From assembly GCF_007858255.1 (NCBI RefSeq), contig NZ_VFEU01000010.1:124001-188000 (forward strand): a stretch of 64,000 nucleotides of DNA. The letters run 5' to 3'. The notes under the pieces were generated by a model. The model had not been told where the DNA came from, did no database searches, and worked only from the letters and a program-made list of their open reading frames with translations. The translations under genes were made by a program, and so were the position numbers. Source of the DNA: Pseudomonas rhodesiae (GTDB lineage Bacteria > Pseudomonadota > Gammaproteobacteria > Pseudomonadales > Pseudomonadaceae). Positions 45,546 to 55,395 of this stretch are shown here, piece by piece. The first letter of the stretch is position 1. Every line of letters begins with the position of its first letter.

Positions 45546-47517
45546 GGTGAGTACGCCGCTGATCGAACTCAGGCACATCCGCAAATCCTACGGCGGCGGC
45601 GACAGCCCTCAGGTTGACGTATTGCGCGGTATCGACCTGGCGATTCACGCCGGCGAATTCGTGGCGATTGTTGGCGCGTCCGGCTCGGGCAAATCCACCT
45701 TGATGAATATCCTCGGTTGCCTCGACCGCCCCAGCAGTGGCGAGTACCTGTTCGCCGGGGAAAATGTCGCGCACCTGGACAGCGACGCCCTGGCCTGGCT
45801 GCGCCGTGAAGCCTTCGGTTTTGTGTTCCAGGGTTATCACCTGATCCCGTCCGGTTCGGCCCAGGAAAACGTAGAAATGCCGGCGATCTACGCCGGAATC
45901 AGCGCCGCCGAACGGCATGCCCGGGCCAGCGCCCTGCTCACCCGCCTGGGCCTGGCCGAACGGACCGGCAACCGCCCGCACCAGCTCTCCGGCGGCCAGC
46001 AGCAGCGGGTGTCCATCGCTCGCGCGTTGATGAACGGCGGGCACATCATCCTCGCCGACGAACCCACCGGCGCCCTCGACAGCCACAGCGGCGCCGAGGT
46101 GATGAGCCTGCTCGACGAGCTGGCCAGCCAGGGCCATGTGGTGATCCTGATCACCCACGACCGCGAAGTCGCGGCGCGCGCCAACCGCATCATCGAGATT
46201 CGCGATGGCCTGATCATCAGCGATTCGGCATCCGCCCACGACACCGCGACCGCCGCTACCCCCGGCGCCCTGCAAGCGGTGGACCTGCGTCAGCGTCTGG
46301 CCGACGGCGCCGAACACAATGGCGCCTGGAAAGCCGAACTGGTGGACGCCGTCCAGGCGGCCTGGCGTGTGATGTGGATCAACCGCTTCCGCACCGCGCT
46401 GACGTTGCTCGGCATCATTATCGGCGTGGCGTCGGTGGTGGTGATGCTGGCCGTGGGCGAAGGCAGCAAGCGCCAGGTCATGGCGCAGATGGGTGCGTTC
46501 GGTTCCAACATCCTTTATTTGGGCGGTTCATCACCCAACCCACGCACGCCGCTGGGCATCGTCAGTTTGGCCGACGTCGCAGCGCTGGCGGCGCTGCCTC
46601 AGGTGCAGCGCATCATGCCGGTCAACGGCAGCGAAGCCGGGGTGCGTTACGGCAACGTCGACTACATGGCGTACGTGGGCGGCAACGACACCAATTTCCC
46701 CGACATTTTCAACTGGCCGGTGGTCGAGGGCAGTTACTTCACGGCGGCCGACGAGCGCGCCGGGGCCACGGTAGCGGTGATCGGTCATCGGGTGCGCGAG
46801 AAGTTGTTCAAGGGCCTGGTCGACCCGATCGGCCAATACATCCTGATCGAAAACGTGCCGTTCCAGGTCATCGGCGTGCTGGCGGAAAAAGGCGCCAGCT
46901 CCGGCAATAAAGACAGCGACGACCGCATCGCCATTCCCTACACCGCCGCCAGCGTGCGCCTGTTCGGTAGCTACAACCCCGAGTACGTGGTGATCGCCGC
47001 CGCCGATGCACGCAAGGTGCATGAGGCCGAACAGGCCATCGACCAGTTGATGCAGCGCCTGCACCACGGCAAGCGCGACTACGAGCTGACCAACAACGCC
47101 GCGATGATCCAGGCCGAGGCGCGCACCCAGAACACCCTGTCGCTGATGCTCGGTTCGATTGCGGCGATTTCCCTGCTGGTAGGCGGTATCGGTGTGATGA
47201 ACATCATGCTGATGACGGTGCGCGAGCGTACCCGCGAAATCGGTATCCGCATGGCCACCGGCGCACGCCAGCGCGACATCCTGCGCCAGTTCCTCACCGA
47301 GGCGGTGATGCTCTCGGTGGTCGGCGGCCTGTGCGGCATCGCCCTGGCCTTGCTGGTGGGCGGCGTGCTGACGCTGGCCAAGGTGGCGGTGCAGTTTTCC
47401 CTGGTGGCGGTGCTTGGCGCGTTTGGCTGTGCGTTGGTCACCGGCGTCGTATTCGGCTTTATGCCGGCCCGTAAAGCTGCCCGGCTCGATCCGGTTAAGG
47501 CATTGACCAGTGAATAA
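45535..47517 (+). CDS. pvdT: Pyoverdine efflux ABC transporter PvdT (MacB-like)
   Basis: The 660-residue fusion has an N-terminal ATPase (Walker [10 protein letters not shown], signature LSGGQQQR, Walker [13 protein letters not shown]) in residues 1-245. A four-helix FtsX-type domain follows, with a large periplasmic part between helix 1 (about 285-305) and helices 2-4 (about 535-655; [29 protein letters not shown]). This is the MacB layout. The start could instead be the GTG at 45547, which has a better ribosome-binding site (GGGGG). It overlaps the opmQ start by 8 bp. Confidence 0.95.
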   Translation: MGVEVSTPLIELRHIRKSYGGGDSPQVDVLRGIDLAIHAGEFVAIVGASGSGKSTLMNILGCLDRPSSGEYLFAGENVAHLDSDALAWLRREAFGFVFQGYHLIPSGSAQENVEMPAIYAGISAAERHARASALLTRLGLAERTGNRPHQLSGGQQQRVSIARALMNGGHIILADEPTGALDSHSGAEVMSLLDELASQGHVVILITHDREVAARANRIIEIRDGLIISDSASAHDTATAATPGALQAVDLRQRLADGAEHNGAWKAELVDAVQAAWRVMWINRFRTALTLLGIIIGVASVVVMLAVGEGSKRQVMAQMGAFGSNILYLGGSSPNPRTPLGIVSLADVAALAALPQVQRIMPVNGSEAGVRYGNVDYMAYVGGNDTNFPDIFNWPVVEGSYFTAADERAGATVAVIGHRVREKLFKGLVDPIGQYILIENVPFQVIGVLAEKGASSGNKDSDDRIAIPYTAASVRLFGSYNPEYVVIAAADARKVHEAEQAIDQLMQRLHHGKRDYELTNNAAMIQAEARTQNTLSLMLGSIAAISLLVGGIGVMNIMLMTVRERTREIGIRMATGARQRDILRQFLTEAVMLSVVGGLCGIALALLVGGVLTLAKVAVQFSLVAVLGAFGCALVTGVVFGFMPARKAARLDPVKALTSE

Positions 47518-48925
47518 ACCCTGTATCCCATCGCACCTGGGCATGCTCAGCCTGTGCCTGCTGCTCAATGCCTGCGCCGGCCAACCGCCCAGCGTCGACA
47601 GCGGCCTCGCGCCGCCGGCCGCCTGGCAGTACGCCGAACGCGAGGCCGCCCAAAACGTGAACACCCAGTGGTGGACACAGTTCGGCAGTGCGCCGCTCAA
47701 TCGTTTGATCGAACAGGCGCGGCGCGACAGTTTCGATGTGGCCGCAGCGGTGGCGCGTGTGCGCCAGGCCCAGGCCAGCGCGGTGATTGCCGGCGCGCCG
47801 TTGCTGCCGGAGGTGAAGGCCAACCTCACCACCAGCCATCAGAAGCTGCTACGCGGCCCCGGCGGCCCGGACCTCGACGCCAGCGATAGCGACGACGCGG
47901 TCAACAACTTTGGCGCCAACCTGACCGCCAGCTACGAAGTGGATTTCTGGGGCGCGCGCGCTGCCGCCCGCGACAGCGCCCTGCACAGCTTGCGGGCCAG
48001 CGAATTCGATCAGGCCACCGTGGAACTGACCTTGCTCAGCAACGTCGCCGACCGCTATGCGCAAACCCTCGCCGCCGCGCAGCGCCGGCAGATCGCCGAG
48101 TTGAACCTGGCCAACGCGCGGGATGTGCTCGCGCTGGTGCAAACCCGCTATGACGCCGGCTCGGCCACCGCGTTGGAACTGGCCCAACAAAAAAGCCTGG
48201 TGGCCGGCCAGCAGCGCCAGTTGCCGTTGATCGCGCAACAGGCCGAAGAATCGCGCATCACCCTCGCCGCCCTTCTCGGCCAACCCGTGCAGGCCCTGGA
48301 CCTGGGCGCCGAGCCCTTCCAGAACCTGACCTGGCCCGTCATTGGCGCCGGCCTGCCCAGCCAATTGCTCAGCCGCCGCCCGGACATCGCCAAGGCCGAA
48401 GCCCAACTGGCGGCGGCGCAGGCGGACGTGACGGTGGCCCGCACCGCCCTGCTGCCCGCCGTGACCCTCGGCGCCACCTTGGGCTCCGACGCCTACAAGG
48501 CCGTCGATGTGCTACGCAGCCCCTATTACACGTTGACCGCCGGGCTGGTGGCACCGATCTTCAACAACGGCCGTTTAAGCGCTGAACGGGACAAGGCCCG
48601 CGCGCGCCAGGATGAACTGTTGCAAACCTACCGCGGCGCGATCATCAACGCCTTTGCCGACGTGGAAAAAGCCCTCAGCAGCATCACCCGCCTCGACCAG
48701 CAGCGCCGATGGCAGGACGAAGAACTGCAGCAGGCGCAGACCGCGTTCCAAATCGCCCAACAACGCTACCAGGCCGGGGCCGCCGACTGGCTGACGGTGC
48801 TCGAAACCCAGCGCACCCTGTACGCCGCCCAGGACCTGAACGTGCAGTTGCGACTGTCACGTCTGCAAGCCAGCATCGCGCTCTACAAAGCATTGGGTGG
48901 CGGCTGGAACTCTGGCATCCGATAA
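47510..48925 (+). CDS. opmQ: Outer-membrane channel lipoprotein OpmQ (TolC/NodT family)
   Basis: The 471-residue protein starts with GTG at 47510 and has a lipobox LNAC (Cys about 22). It has the repeated TolC halves ([25 protein letters not shown] and [22 protein letters not shown]) and ends with [22 protein letters not shown]. It is the outer-membrane exit of the PvdRT system. Third gene of the pvdRT-opmQ operon; a secreted hydrolase-like gene follows 104 bp later. Confidence 0.94.
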   Translation: MNKPCIPSHLGMLSLCLLLNACAGQPPSVDSGLAPPAAWQYAEREAAQNVNTQWWTQFGSAPLNRLIEQARRDSFDVAAAVARVRQAQASAVIAGAPLLPEVKANLTTSHQKLLRGPGGPDLDASDSDDAVNNFGANLTASYEVDFWGARAAARDSALHSLRASEFDQATVELTLLSNVADRYAQTLAAAQRRQIAELNLANARDVLALVQTRYDAGSATALELAQQKSLVAGQQRQLPLIAQQAEESRITLAALLGQPVQALDLGAEPFQNLTWPVIGAGLPSQLLSRRPDIAKAEAQLAAAQADVTVARTALLPAVTLGATLGSDAYKAVDVLRSPYYTLTAGLVAPIFNNGRLSAERDKARARQDELLQTYRGAIINAFADVEKALSSITRLDQQRRWQDEELQQAQTAFQIAQQRYQAGAADWLTVLETQRTLYAAQDLNVQLRLSRLQASIALYKALGGGWNSGIR

Positions 48926-49029
48926 ACAAAACTCCGCTTTCGTACATGAGGCGTCCTCTCACCCTACATTCCCAGCCCCCAGGTCCTTGGTAAAAACGCC
49001 GCTGTCATACAGCTGCCCTGGACCTCTCG

Positions 49030-49779
49030 ATGACTGTCGTAAAACACTTGGCGTGCGGTTGCCTCTGGCTGCTGGCAGGCCTTGCCTTTGCCGAGCCGTT
49101 GATCAAACCCACCGCCATCGATTGGTTGCTGGACTGCCCGCTGCCCGCTACCGAGCACCTCGACCCCAGCGTGCTGGCGCGCACCCAATGCGGCCTCATA
49201 TCGGTCCCGCGCAACTACGCAGCGCCCCGCCAGGGCAACCTGCGCCTGTTCGTCACCCGCGTTGGTGCCCGCGAGCCGTTGAGCCGCCAGGGCGTGGTCT
49301 TCACCCAAGCCGGCGAACCGGCGCGTAAAAACAGCAGCGGCACCTTCGCCATTCAACTGGCCAGCCGCTGGAATACCCACGCCACCCCGGCCTATCGCAC
49401 GCTGCTCGATCGCTATGACGTGATCGAACTCAGCGCGCGCACTATCCGCCAGCCCAACGACGTCGAATACGCCGCCCGCGACATGGAATACGTACGTGCC
49501 CAACTCGGCGATGCCCAACTGCATTACCTGGGCAACGCTGAAGCCACGCGGCTGGGCAATCGCTACAGCGCGCTGTTCCCCGAACGCGTGGCGCGCATGG
49601 TGCTGGTCAACGCCGACCCCGACGACAGCGGCCCCCTGCAAGTCGAACAGCTGCGTCTCAAGGAGCCGGCAAAGGCGGATGCCGGCGCTTGCATCACCCG
49701 CTGGATCGGCGACTTTCTGGCCTACGGCAGGCAGCCGCCGCCCTTCACGCGCTGCCTGGATCTGGGCGATTGGCCATAG
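49030..49779 (+). CDS. Degenerate secreted alpha/beta-hydrolase-like protein
   Basis: The 249-residue product has a signal peptide (MTVVKHLACGCLWLLAGLAFA). Similarity to tripeptidyl-aminopeptidase-like alpha/beta hydrolases is visible in CGLISVPRNYAAPRQGNLRLFVTRVGA, RYDVIELSARTIRQ and LHYLGNAEATRLGNRYSALFPERVARMVLVNA. The nucleophile elbow, normally GxSYG, reads GNAEA, so the catalytic Ser is missing. The GGPG-type oxyanion loop (here TQAGEP) and the DxRG turn (ELSART) are also altered. It is about half the usual length (450-500). It may be an inactive descendant with a new role or a decaying gene. The location after opmQ has no clear meaning. Confidence 0.7.
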   Translation: MTVVKHLACGCLWLLAGLAFAEPLIKPTAIDWLLDCPLPATEHLDPSVLARTQCGLISVPRNYAAPRQGNLRLFVTRVGAREPLSRQGVVFTQAGEPARKNSSGTFAIQLASRWNTHATPAYRTLLDRYDVIELSARTIRQPNDVEYAARDMEYVRAQLGDAQLHYLGNAEATRLGNRYSALFPERVARMVLVNADPDDSGPLQVEQLRLKEPAKADAGACITRWIGDFLAYGRQPPPFTRCLDLGDWP

Positions 49780-49849
49780 CACACTGTTTGCGACCCTTTG
49801 CCGCCGAAAGCGACCTCTCGCGTTGACGCTCCGGTCGGATCGTTATTAA

Positions 49850-49884
49850 GTGCTATTTATCCGCATTAATACGATAAATCGCAC
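49850..49884. promoter_or_regulatory. Large palindrome abutting the GntR start codon
   Basis: GTGC-N-ATTTATC and GATAAAT-N-GCAC are paired across 11 bases, centred at 49867. The element ends two bases before ATG 49887 and there is no ribosome-binding site between. It is a natural candidate for autoregulatory binding by the GntR protein, possibly with leaderless transcription. Confidence 0.6.
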
Positions 49885-49886
49885 CC

Positions 49887-50654
49887 ATGCTAAGCCGCCC
49901 GCTACGCCGCAAACGCCAGAAGCTCTCCGATGTGATTGTCGAGTCGGTCAAGCGCTCCATCGTCACCGACGCCTTGAAGCCGGGTGATCGGCTGCCCACC
50001 GAGCGTGAGCTGATGGAGAGCTTCCAATGCTCGAAAGGCTCGGCCCGCGAAGCGCTCAAGGCCTTGGAGGTCGAAGGCCTGGTCAGCACCCGCACCGGCC
50101 CCAGCGGCGGTGCGTACCTGAACCAGGCGGGCACCGAGCCGGCCAGCCGTGCGTTGCGCAACTATCTACACTTCCAGCATTTGGACGGCGAGCAGGTGTA
50201 CCAATTGCGCAAAGTCATCGAAGTGGAACTGGCGGTGTCGGTGTTGGGTCGCCTGAGCGAAGCCGACTTCCAGGCCCTGCAGGACAACGTGGATTTTTGC
50301 AGCGCGCCGGAAGACAGCGAAGCCGGCCAACGCGAACAGCGCCTGGCGGAGTTGGAGTTTCACAACCTGCTGGCCAAGGCCTGTCCTAACCCGTTGCTGA
50401 GTTTTATGGCGCAATTTCTCAACGACCTGCTGCGCGACCTGGTGGTGCTGAAAAAAGCCTACAAACCCAAGCGCAAGCAGTTCGACGCGGCCAACCTGGA
50501 TTATCACAAACAGCTGCTGGTGGCCTTTCGCGCCGGCGATGAACACGCCGTGCGCAGCCTGATGCACGAACATATGTGCGACGCCGAGCACCATATGGCC
50601 GCGCTGGAAGGCCAGGTCAGCCCGCACTTCCTTTTGGAGTTCGATCACTCTTAA
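49887..50654 (+). CDS. GntR/FadR-family transcriptional regulator
   Basis: The 255-residue regulator has an N-terminal winged helix (about 12-75; ALKPGDRLPTERELMESFQCSKGSAREALKALEVEGLVSTRTGPSGG) and a C-terminal all-helical FCD ligand-binding domain (QVYQLRKVIEVELAVSVLG, LAELEFHNLLAKACPN). FCD metal-binding Asp/His residues are partly visible (EFHNLL, HKQLLVAFRAGDEHAV). The gene is 152 bp upstream of the ABC importer operon on the same strand, so control of that operon is likely. The effector is unknown. Confidence 0.88.
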   Translation: MLSRPLRRKRQKLSDVIVESVKRSIVTDALKPGDRLPTERELMESFQCSKGSAREALKALEVEGLVSTRTGPSGGAYLNQAGTEPASRALRNYLHFQHLDGEQVYQLRKVIEVELAVSVLGRLSEADFQALQDNVDFCSAPEDSEAGQREQRLAELEFHNLLAKACPNPLLSFMAQFLNDLLRDLVVLKKAYKPKRKQFDAANLDYHKQLLVAFRAGDEHAVRSLMHEHMCDAEHHMAALEGQVSPHFLLEFDHS

Positions 50655-50806
50655 GAACACGTCGATTCAAGGTGGGAGCGGTTTGCCCTCTCCCCCACCG
50701 TGACCACTATCCATGCTCGCCCCAAATAACAGGCCTGCCCACAGGCCCCAGCTCCACCGTATCGCCCTTGCCGCTCCTGCCAATAACTAAACCAGGGAGT
50801 CACCCC

Positions 50807-52009
50807 ATGCAGCGTCGTACGTTATTGAAAGCCAGCCTCACCGCAGCCGCCGCCCTCAGCCTCCCGCTGAGTGTGCGTTCGGCATTCGCCGCCGAGCCCT
50901 TTACCTTTTACGGCCTCAAGTCCATGTCCGGCGCTTTCGCCAGCTATGGCAAGTTTGCCGACATGGGGTCGCGCCTGGCGGTGGAGCAGCACCCCGAGAT
51001 TCTCGGTCGCCCGCTGAACTACAAGGTTATCGACACCGAAGGCAATGCCGGCAAAGCGGTACGCAAGGTGCAAGAGGCGATCCAGCAGGACGGTGCGCGG
51101 TTCTTCCAGGGCTGCACCTTGTCTTCCTCGGCGTTGGCGGTAGCCAAGGAAGTGGACAAGGCCGGTGGCGTGTTCATGACTCCGGTGGGCGCCGATGAAG
51201 TTACCGGCAAGGACTGCAACAAGGCCACGTTTCGCTGGTCGGTGCCCACCTACGGTGCGATCCGCGAAACCCTGGTGCCGCTGATCAAGTTGCTGCCCGA
51301 GGCCAAGCGCTGGTACACCATCACACCGCAATACGTGTTCGGCGAAGCGCTGCTTGAAGGCGCGAAAACCGTGCTCAAGGACAAGGGCCTGGAGCACGTC
51401 GGCAACAGTTTCCATTCGCTGCAGGAGCAGGAATTTTCCGGTTACCTGACCAACGCCATCGCCGCTCGGCCCGATGTGCTGGTGCTGCTGAATTTCGGCA
51501 GCCAGTCTTCCAACACCCTGCGCCAGGCGGTGAACTTCGGGATCAAGGAGCGCATGAAGGTGCTGCTGGTGTGGTCTGCCGGGCTCGACCAGTTCCAGGA
51601 ACTGGGCAGCGACCTATTGGAAGGCGTGTACCTCGGCGCGCAGTACTGGCATCAGGTGGACACCCCACTCAACCGCGAGTTGGTCAAGCTGACCCAGGCC
51701 AAGTACGGCATCAACCCCACCTACCCGCTGGCCGCCGACTACATCAGCACCAAGGTCATGCTCGACACCATCGTCGCCACCGGCAGCTTCGACGGCCCCA
51801 CGGTTGCCAAGGCCATGCAGGGCCTGAGCTACGACGGCCCCACCGGTAAAGAATCGATCCGCGCCGGCGACCATCAGGTGATCAAGGACTACTACCTGTT
51901 GATCGGCAAAGCCGCCAGCGAAATGGCCGACAAGGACGACTTGGCCAAAGTGCTCAGCGCCGGCCAATCCTTCCCGCCGGTCGACGCCACGGGCTGCACG
52001 CTCGCCTGA
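50807..52009 (+). CDS. Branched-chain/amide-type periplasmic substrate-binding protein
   Basis: The 400-residue product starts at ATG 50807 with GGGAG upstream. Its signal MQRRTLLKASLTAAAALSL has an Arg pair and a hydrophobic core, suggestive of Tat export. The fold is family 1 (Leu/Ile/Val-type): YGLKSMSGAFASYGKFADMGSRLAVEQHP, GCTLSSSALAVAKEVDKAGGVFMTPVGADEVTG, ITPQYVFGEALLEGAKTVLKDKG. Members of this branch bind amides, urea derivatives or amino acids. The neighbours (hydrolase and amidase) favour a ureide or amide. Confidence 0.88.
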   Translation: MQRRTLLKASLTAAAALSLPLSVRSAFAAEPFTFYGLKSMSGAFASYGKFADMGSRLAVEQHPEILGRPLNYKVIDTEGNAGKAVRKVQEAIQQDGARFFQGCTLSSSALAVAKEVDKAGGVFMTPVGADEVTGKDCNKATFRWSVPTYGAIRETLVPLIKLLPEAKRWYTITPQYVFGEALLEGAKTVLKDKGLEHVGNSFHSLQEQEFSGYLTNAIAARPDVLVLLNFGSQSSNTLRQAVNFGIKERMKVLLVWSAGLDQFQELGSDLLEGVYLGAQYWHQVDTPLNRELVKLTQAKYGINPTYPLAADYISTKVMLDTIVATGSFDGPTVAKAMQGLSYDGPTGKESIRAGDHQVIKDYYLLIGKAASEMADKDDLAKVLSAGQSFPPVDATGCTLA

Positions 52010-52068
52010 TCCTGACCAGTCAAACGCGACAGGGCCGCCCCGGCGGCCACCTGTCCGAGGGTTTCTGC

Positions 52069-52929
52069 ATGCTTAATCTTTACCTGTTCCAGATACTCAA
52101 TGGCCTGGGGTTGGGAATGATCTACTTCCTGATCGCGGTCGGGCTGACGATCATTTTCGGCCTGCTCAACTTCGTCAACTTCGCCCATGGCGCGTTCTTT
52201 CTGCTGGGGGCGTACATCTGCTACACGGCCGTCAGCCTGACCGGCAATTTCTGGCTGGCGTTGCTGCTCGCGCCGCTGGTGGTGGCCGCCTTGGCCTGGG
52301 TGATCGAACGCGTGTTGATCCAGCGGATTTATCACCTGCCCCACATGTTCCAGATCCTGGTGACCCTGGGCATTGCGCTGATCATCCAGGAAGCCAGCGT
52401 GATGATCTGGGGCCCGGTGGGCAAAAGCGTCGCCGTACCGGAGTTGCTGCGCGGCGTACTGGTGGTGGGGGACTTTATCTATCCCTACTACCGTCTGTTC
52501 TTGATCGGGTTTTCTGCGCTGATCGGCCTGGGCCTGTGGCTGTTGCTGGAACGCACGCGCTTCGGCGCTCTGGTGCGCGCCGGCAGTGAAAGCACCGAAA
52601 CCGTATCGCTGCTGGGCACGAATATCTTCCGTCTGTTCTCCATGACCTTCGCCCTCGGCGTGGCGCTTGCCGGCGTCGCGGGCGTGCTGTTCGCGCCGTT
52701 GCGTGGCGCGCAGCCTTTTGTCGGCCCGGAAATCCTCGGCATCGCTTTCGTGGTGGTGGTGATCGGCGGCATGGGTTCGTTCGGCGGCGCGCTGGTCGGC
52801 GGTCTGCTGGTGGGCGTGGTGCAAAGCCTGATGACCACACTGTGGCCCCAGGGCGCGAGCCTGATGATCTACGGCGCCATGGCCGCGGTGATTCTGGTGC
52901 GTCCTTACGGCCTGTTCGGGAGAGCCTGA
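52069..52929 (+). CDS. ABC permease, LivH type
   Basis: The 286-residue membrane protein has eight or so spans and the LivH pattern (NGLGLGMIYFLIAVGLTIIFGLLNFVNFAHGAFFLLGAY near the N-terminus; VVVVIGGMGSFGGALVGGLLVG near the C-terminus). It is the first of two permeases of the importer; the LivM-type gene starts one base after its stop. Imports the ligand delivered by the binding protein encoded upstream. Confidence 0.93.
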   Translation: MLNLYLFQILNGLGLGMIYFLIAVGLTIIFGLLNFVNFAHGAFFLLGAYICYTAVSLTGNFWLALLLAPLVVAALAWVIERVLIQRIYHLPHMFQILVTLGIALIIQEASVMIWGPVGKSVAVPELLRGVLVVGDFIYPYYRLFLIGFSALIGLGLWLLLERTRFGALVRAGSESTETVSLLGTNIFRLFSMTFALGVALAGVAGVLFAPLRGAQPFVGPEILGIAFVVVVIGGMGSFGGALVGGLLVGVVQSLMTTLWPQGASLMIYGAMAAVILVRPYGLFGRA

Positions 52930-52930
52930 C

Positions 52931-53941
52931 ATGAGCGAGAAAAACCCCCTGCCGTTCGCCAAAACCCAGTCCCGCGCCATGCTGCTGTGGGTGCTGGCGG
53001 TGCTGATCGGCCTGCCGTTGGTGCTGCCCTCGGCGACCCTGGCTACCGAGATTCTGATCTTCGCCATGGCCGCCCTGGCCTGCAACCTGTTGCTGGGCTA
53101 CACCGGGCTGTTGTCGTTCGGCCAAGGCATCTTCTTTGGCGCCGGCGCCTATTGCGCAGCGCTGCTGATGATCCACCTGCAACTGGGGCTGTTCACCGCG
53201 CTGCTCGGCGCGGCCCTGGCCGGCGGGTTCCTGGCGTTGCTGGTGGGCGCCCTGGCGATTCGGCGTACCGGCATTTACTTTGTGATGCTGACCCTGGCGT
53301 TCAGCCAGATGGCTTACTTCGTGGCCTACACCTTGAGCGACTGGACCGGCGGCGACAACGGCTTGCTCAGCGTGCCGCGCCCGGAAATCCGCGTCGGCGA
53401 CAACGTGCTGCTGTCCCTGGCCGATGCCCGTGCGTTCTACGGGTTTGTCGCGGTGCTGTTCCTGCTGATATTTATCGGTGCGCGCCGGGTCATCGCTTCG
53501 CCATTCGGCAGCACGCTGATGGCGATCCGCGAAAACGAAACCCGCGCCTCGGCCATTGGCTACGACACGCGGCACTTCAAGATCCTGGTGTTCGTGCTGT
53601 CCGGCGCGGTCACCGGCGTCGCCGGCGCGCTGTACGCCATGCTGCTGCACTTTGTGCCGCTGTCGAATATCGACCTGGCGATGTCCGAGAACATCCTGAT
53701 CATGACCATCGTCGGCGGCACCGGCTCGTTGTTCGGTTCGCTGCTGGGTGCCGGCTCCATCGTGCTGTTGGGGGATTTTTTGTCCGACCTGTGGCCACGC
53801 TGGCTGATGCTGCTGGGGGCGATCCTGATCCTGGTGGTGATCTTCATGCGCGGCGGTTTGTGGGGCGGGCTGGCCGGGCTGTTCGAACGGGTGCGCGGCA
53901 CTCGCAAAACCGCTGCCGTCGTCAAGGAGGAAGGGCTATGA
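52931..53941 (+). CDS. ABC permease, LivM type
   Basis: The 336-residue permease has about ten spans with the LivM motifs LACNLLLGYTGLLSFGQGIFFGAGAYCAALL, the coupling loop SPFGSTLMAIRENETRASAIGYDTRHFKILVFVLSGAVTGVAGALYA, and IVGGTGSLFGSLLGAGSIVLL. Its stop overlaps the ATPase gene by 4 bp (ATGA). Confidence 0.93.
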   Translation: MSEKNPLPFAKTQSRAMLLWVLAVLIGLPLVLPSATLATEILIFAMAALACNLLLGYTGLLSFGQGIFFGAGAYCAALLMIHLQLGLFTALLGAALAGGFLALLVGALAIRRTGIYFVMLTLAFSQMAYFVAYTLSDWTGGDNGLLSVPRPEIRVGDNVLLSLADARAFYGFVAVLFLLIFIGARRVIASPFGSTLMAIRENETRASAIGYDTRHFKILVFVLSGAVTGVAGALYAMLLHFVPLSNIDLAMSENILIMTIVGGTGSLFGSLLGAGSIVLLGDFLSDLWPRWLMLLGAILILVVIFMRGGLWGGLAGLFERVRGTRKTAAVVKEEGL

Positions 53942-54687
53942 GTATCTTGCTGGAAACCCAAGATTTGGAACTGGCCTACGGCGCGTTCCGGGCGGTGAAC
54001 GGCGTGAACCTCAAGGTCGAGGCTGGCACCATCCACACCATCATCGGCCCCAACGGCGCCGGCAAAACCAGCCTGTTCCACTGCCTGACCGGCGAACGCC
54101 AGGCCACGGCCGGGGCGATTCATTTCAACGGCCAGAACCTGATGCGCAAACCGGCCCACGGCCGTGTGGGCCTGGGCATGGCGCGCTCGTTCCAACTCAC
54201 CAGCCTGTTCCAGAACCTGAGCGTGCGCGAAAACCTGCGCCTGGCCGCCCAGGGCCGCGACGGTGCGCGCGCGCTGAATTTCTGGCGCCGGGTGGACAGC
54301 CAACGCGAACATCTAGAGATGGCCGATCAGGTGCTGGAACGCCTGCAACTGACCGCCCGTGCCGAGACCCTGGCCGGCGAGTTGTCCCACGGCCAGCAAC
54401 GGGTATTGGAGGTGGGCATGTCGATCTGCTCCAAACCCAAACTGTTGATGCTCGATGAGCCCACCTCGGGCATGGGCATCGACGATATCCCGATCATGAC
54501 CCAGTTGATCAGCGACCTTGGCCGTGACCACACGGTGCTGTTGATCGAACACAACATGAGCATTGTCATGTCCATCAGCCAACGCATCACCGTGATGAGC
54601 CACGGGCAGATCCTGGTGGAAGGCACGCCGGAGTTCGTGCGCGCCGATGAACGTGTGCGTACGGCTTACCTGGGGGAGGCTGCCTGA
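53938..54687 (+). CDS. ABC ATPase, LivG type
   Basis: The 249-residue ATPase starts at ATG 53938 with AGGAGGAAG upstream. Walker A is GPNGAGKTS, the signature is LSHGQQRVLEV (degenerate LSGGQ, common in this branch), and Walker B is LLMLDEPTSGM. The C-terminal extension of LivG-type proteins is present. It shares one base with the following livF-type gene. Confidence 0.93.
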   Translation: MSILLETQDLELAYGAFRAVNGVNLKVEAGTIHTIIGPNGAGKTSLFHCLTGERQATAGAIHFNGQNLMRKPAHGRVGLGMARSFQLTSLFQNLSVRENLRLAAQGRDGARALNFWRRVDSQREHLEMADQVLERLQLTARAETLAGELSHGQQRVLEVGMSICSKPKLLMLDEPTSGMGIDDIPIMTQLISDLGRDHTVLLIEHNMSIVMSISQRITVMSHGQILVEGTPEFVRADERVRTAYLGEAA

Positions 54688-55382
54688 TGCTGACTGTCGA
54701 GAATATCCATTCCTACTATGACAAAAGCCATGTCCTCGAAGGCGTGTCGTTGACCGTCAACCCCGGCGAGCTGGTCACCCTGCTGGGCCGCAACGGTGCG
54801 GGCAAGACCACCACGCTGCGCAGCATCCTCGGCATCATTTGCCCGCGCCAGGGCCAGATCCATTTCAACGGCCAGGCGCTGGTGGGGCAGAAAATCTTTG
54901 AAATCGCGCGCCAAGGCCTGGCGCTGGTGCCGGAGAACCGTGGGATTTTCCGCCTGCTCAGCGTCGAAGAAAATTTGCGCATCGCTGTGCGCAAGAGCAG
55001 TCGCTGGCAGTTGGATGACGTGTACACCATGTTCCCGCGCCTCAAGGAGCGCCGCAAAAACGCCGGCCACGCGTTGTCCGGCGGCGAGCAGCAGATGCTC
55101 GCCATCGCCCGCGCCCTGCTTAACGACCCCAAGCTGCTGATCCTCGACGAACCCACCGAAGGCTTGGCCCCGGTGATTGTCGACGAGTTGGTAAAGATCC
55201 TGCGCAAGGTCAAGGACGACGGCCTGCCGGTACTGCTGGTGGAACAGAACCTGATGGTCTGCGACAAGCTTGCCGACCGCCATTACGTGCTCGAACAGGG
55301 GCGCGTGGTGTACGAGGGCAGCGCCGCAGCGTTCCGCGCCGACCCGAGCATCAAAAACCGTTATTTGGCCCTGAGCGCCTGA
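54687..55382 (+). CDS. ABC ATPase, LivF type
   Basis: The 231-residue ATPase has Walker A GRNGAGKTT, signature LSGGEQQML, Walker B LLILDEPTEGLAP and LVEQN. Together with the preceding ATPase it forms the heterodimer that drives the importer. It overlaps the preceding gene by one base; the hydrolase gene starts 13 bp later. Confidence 0.93.
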   Translation: MLTVENIHSYYDKSHVLEGVSLTVNPGELVTLLGRNGAGKTTTLRSILGIICPRQGQIHFNGQALVGQKIFEIARQGLALVPENRGIFRLLSVEENLRIAVRKSSRWQLDDVYTMFPRLKERRKNAGHALSGGEQQMLAIARALLNDPKLLILDEPTEGLAPVIVDELVKILRKVKDDGLPVLLVEQNLMVCDKLADRHYVLEQGRVVYEGSAAAFRADPSIKNRYLALSA

Positions 55383-55395
55383 CCGGAGAGTGCCC

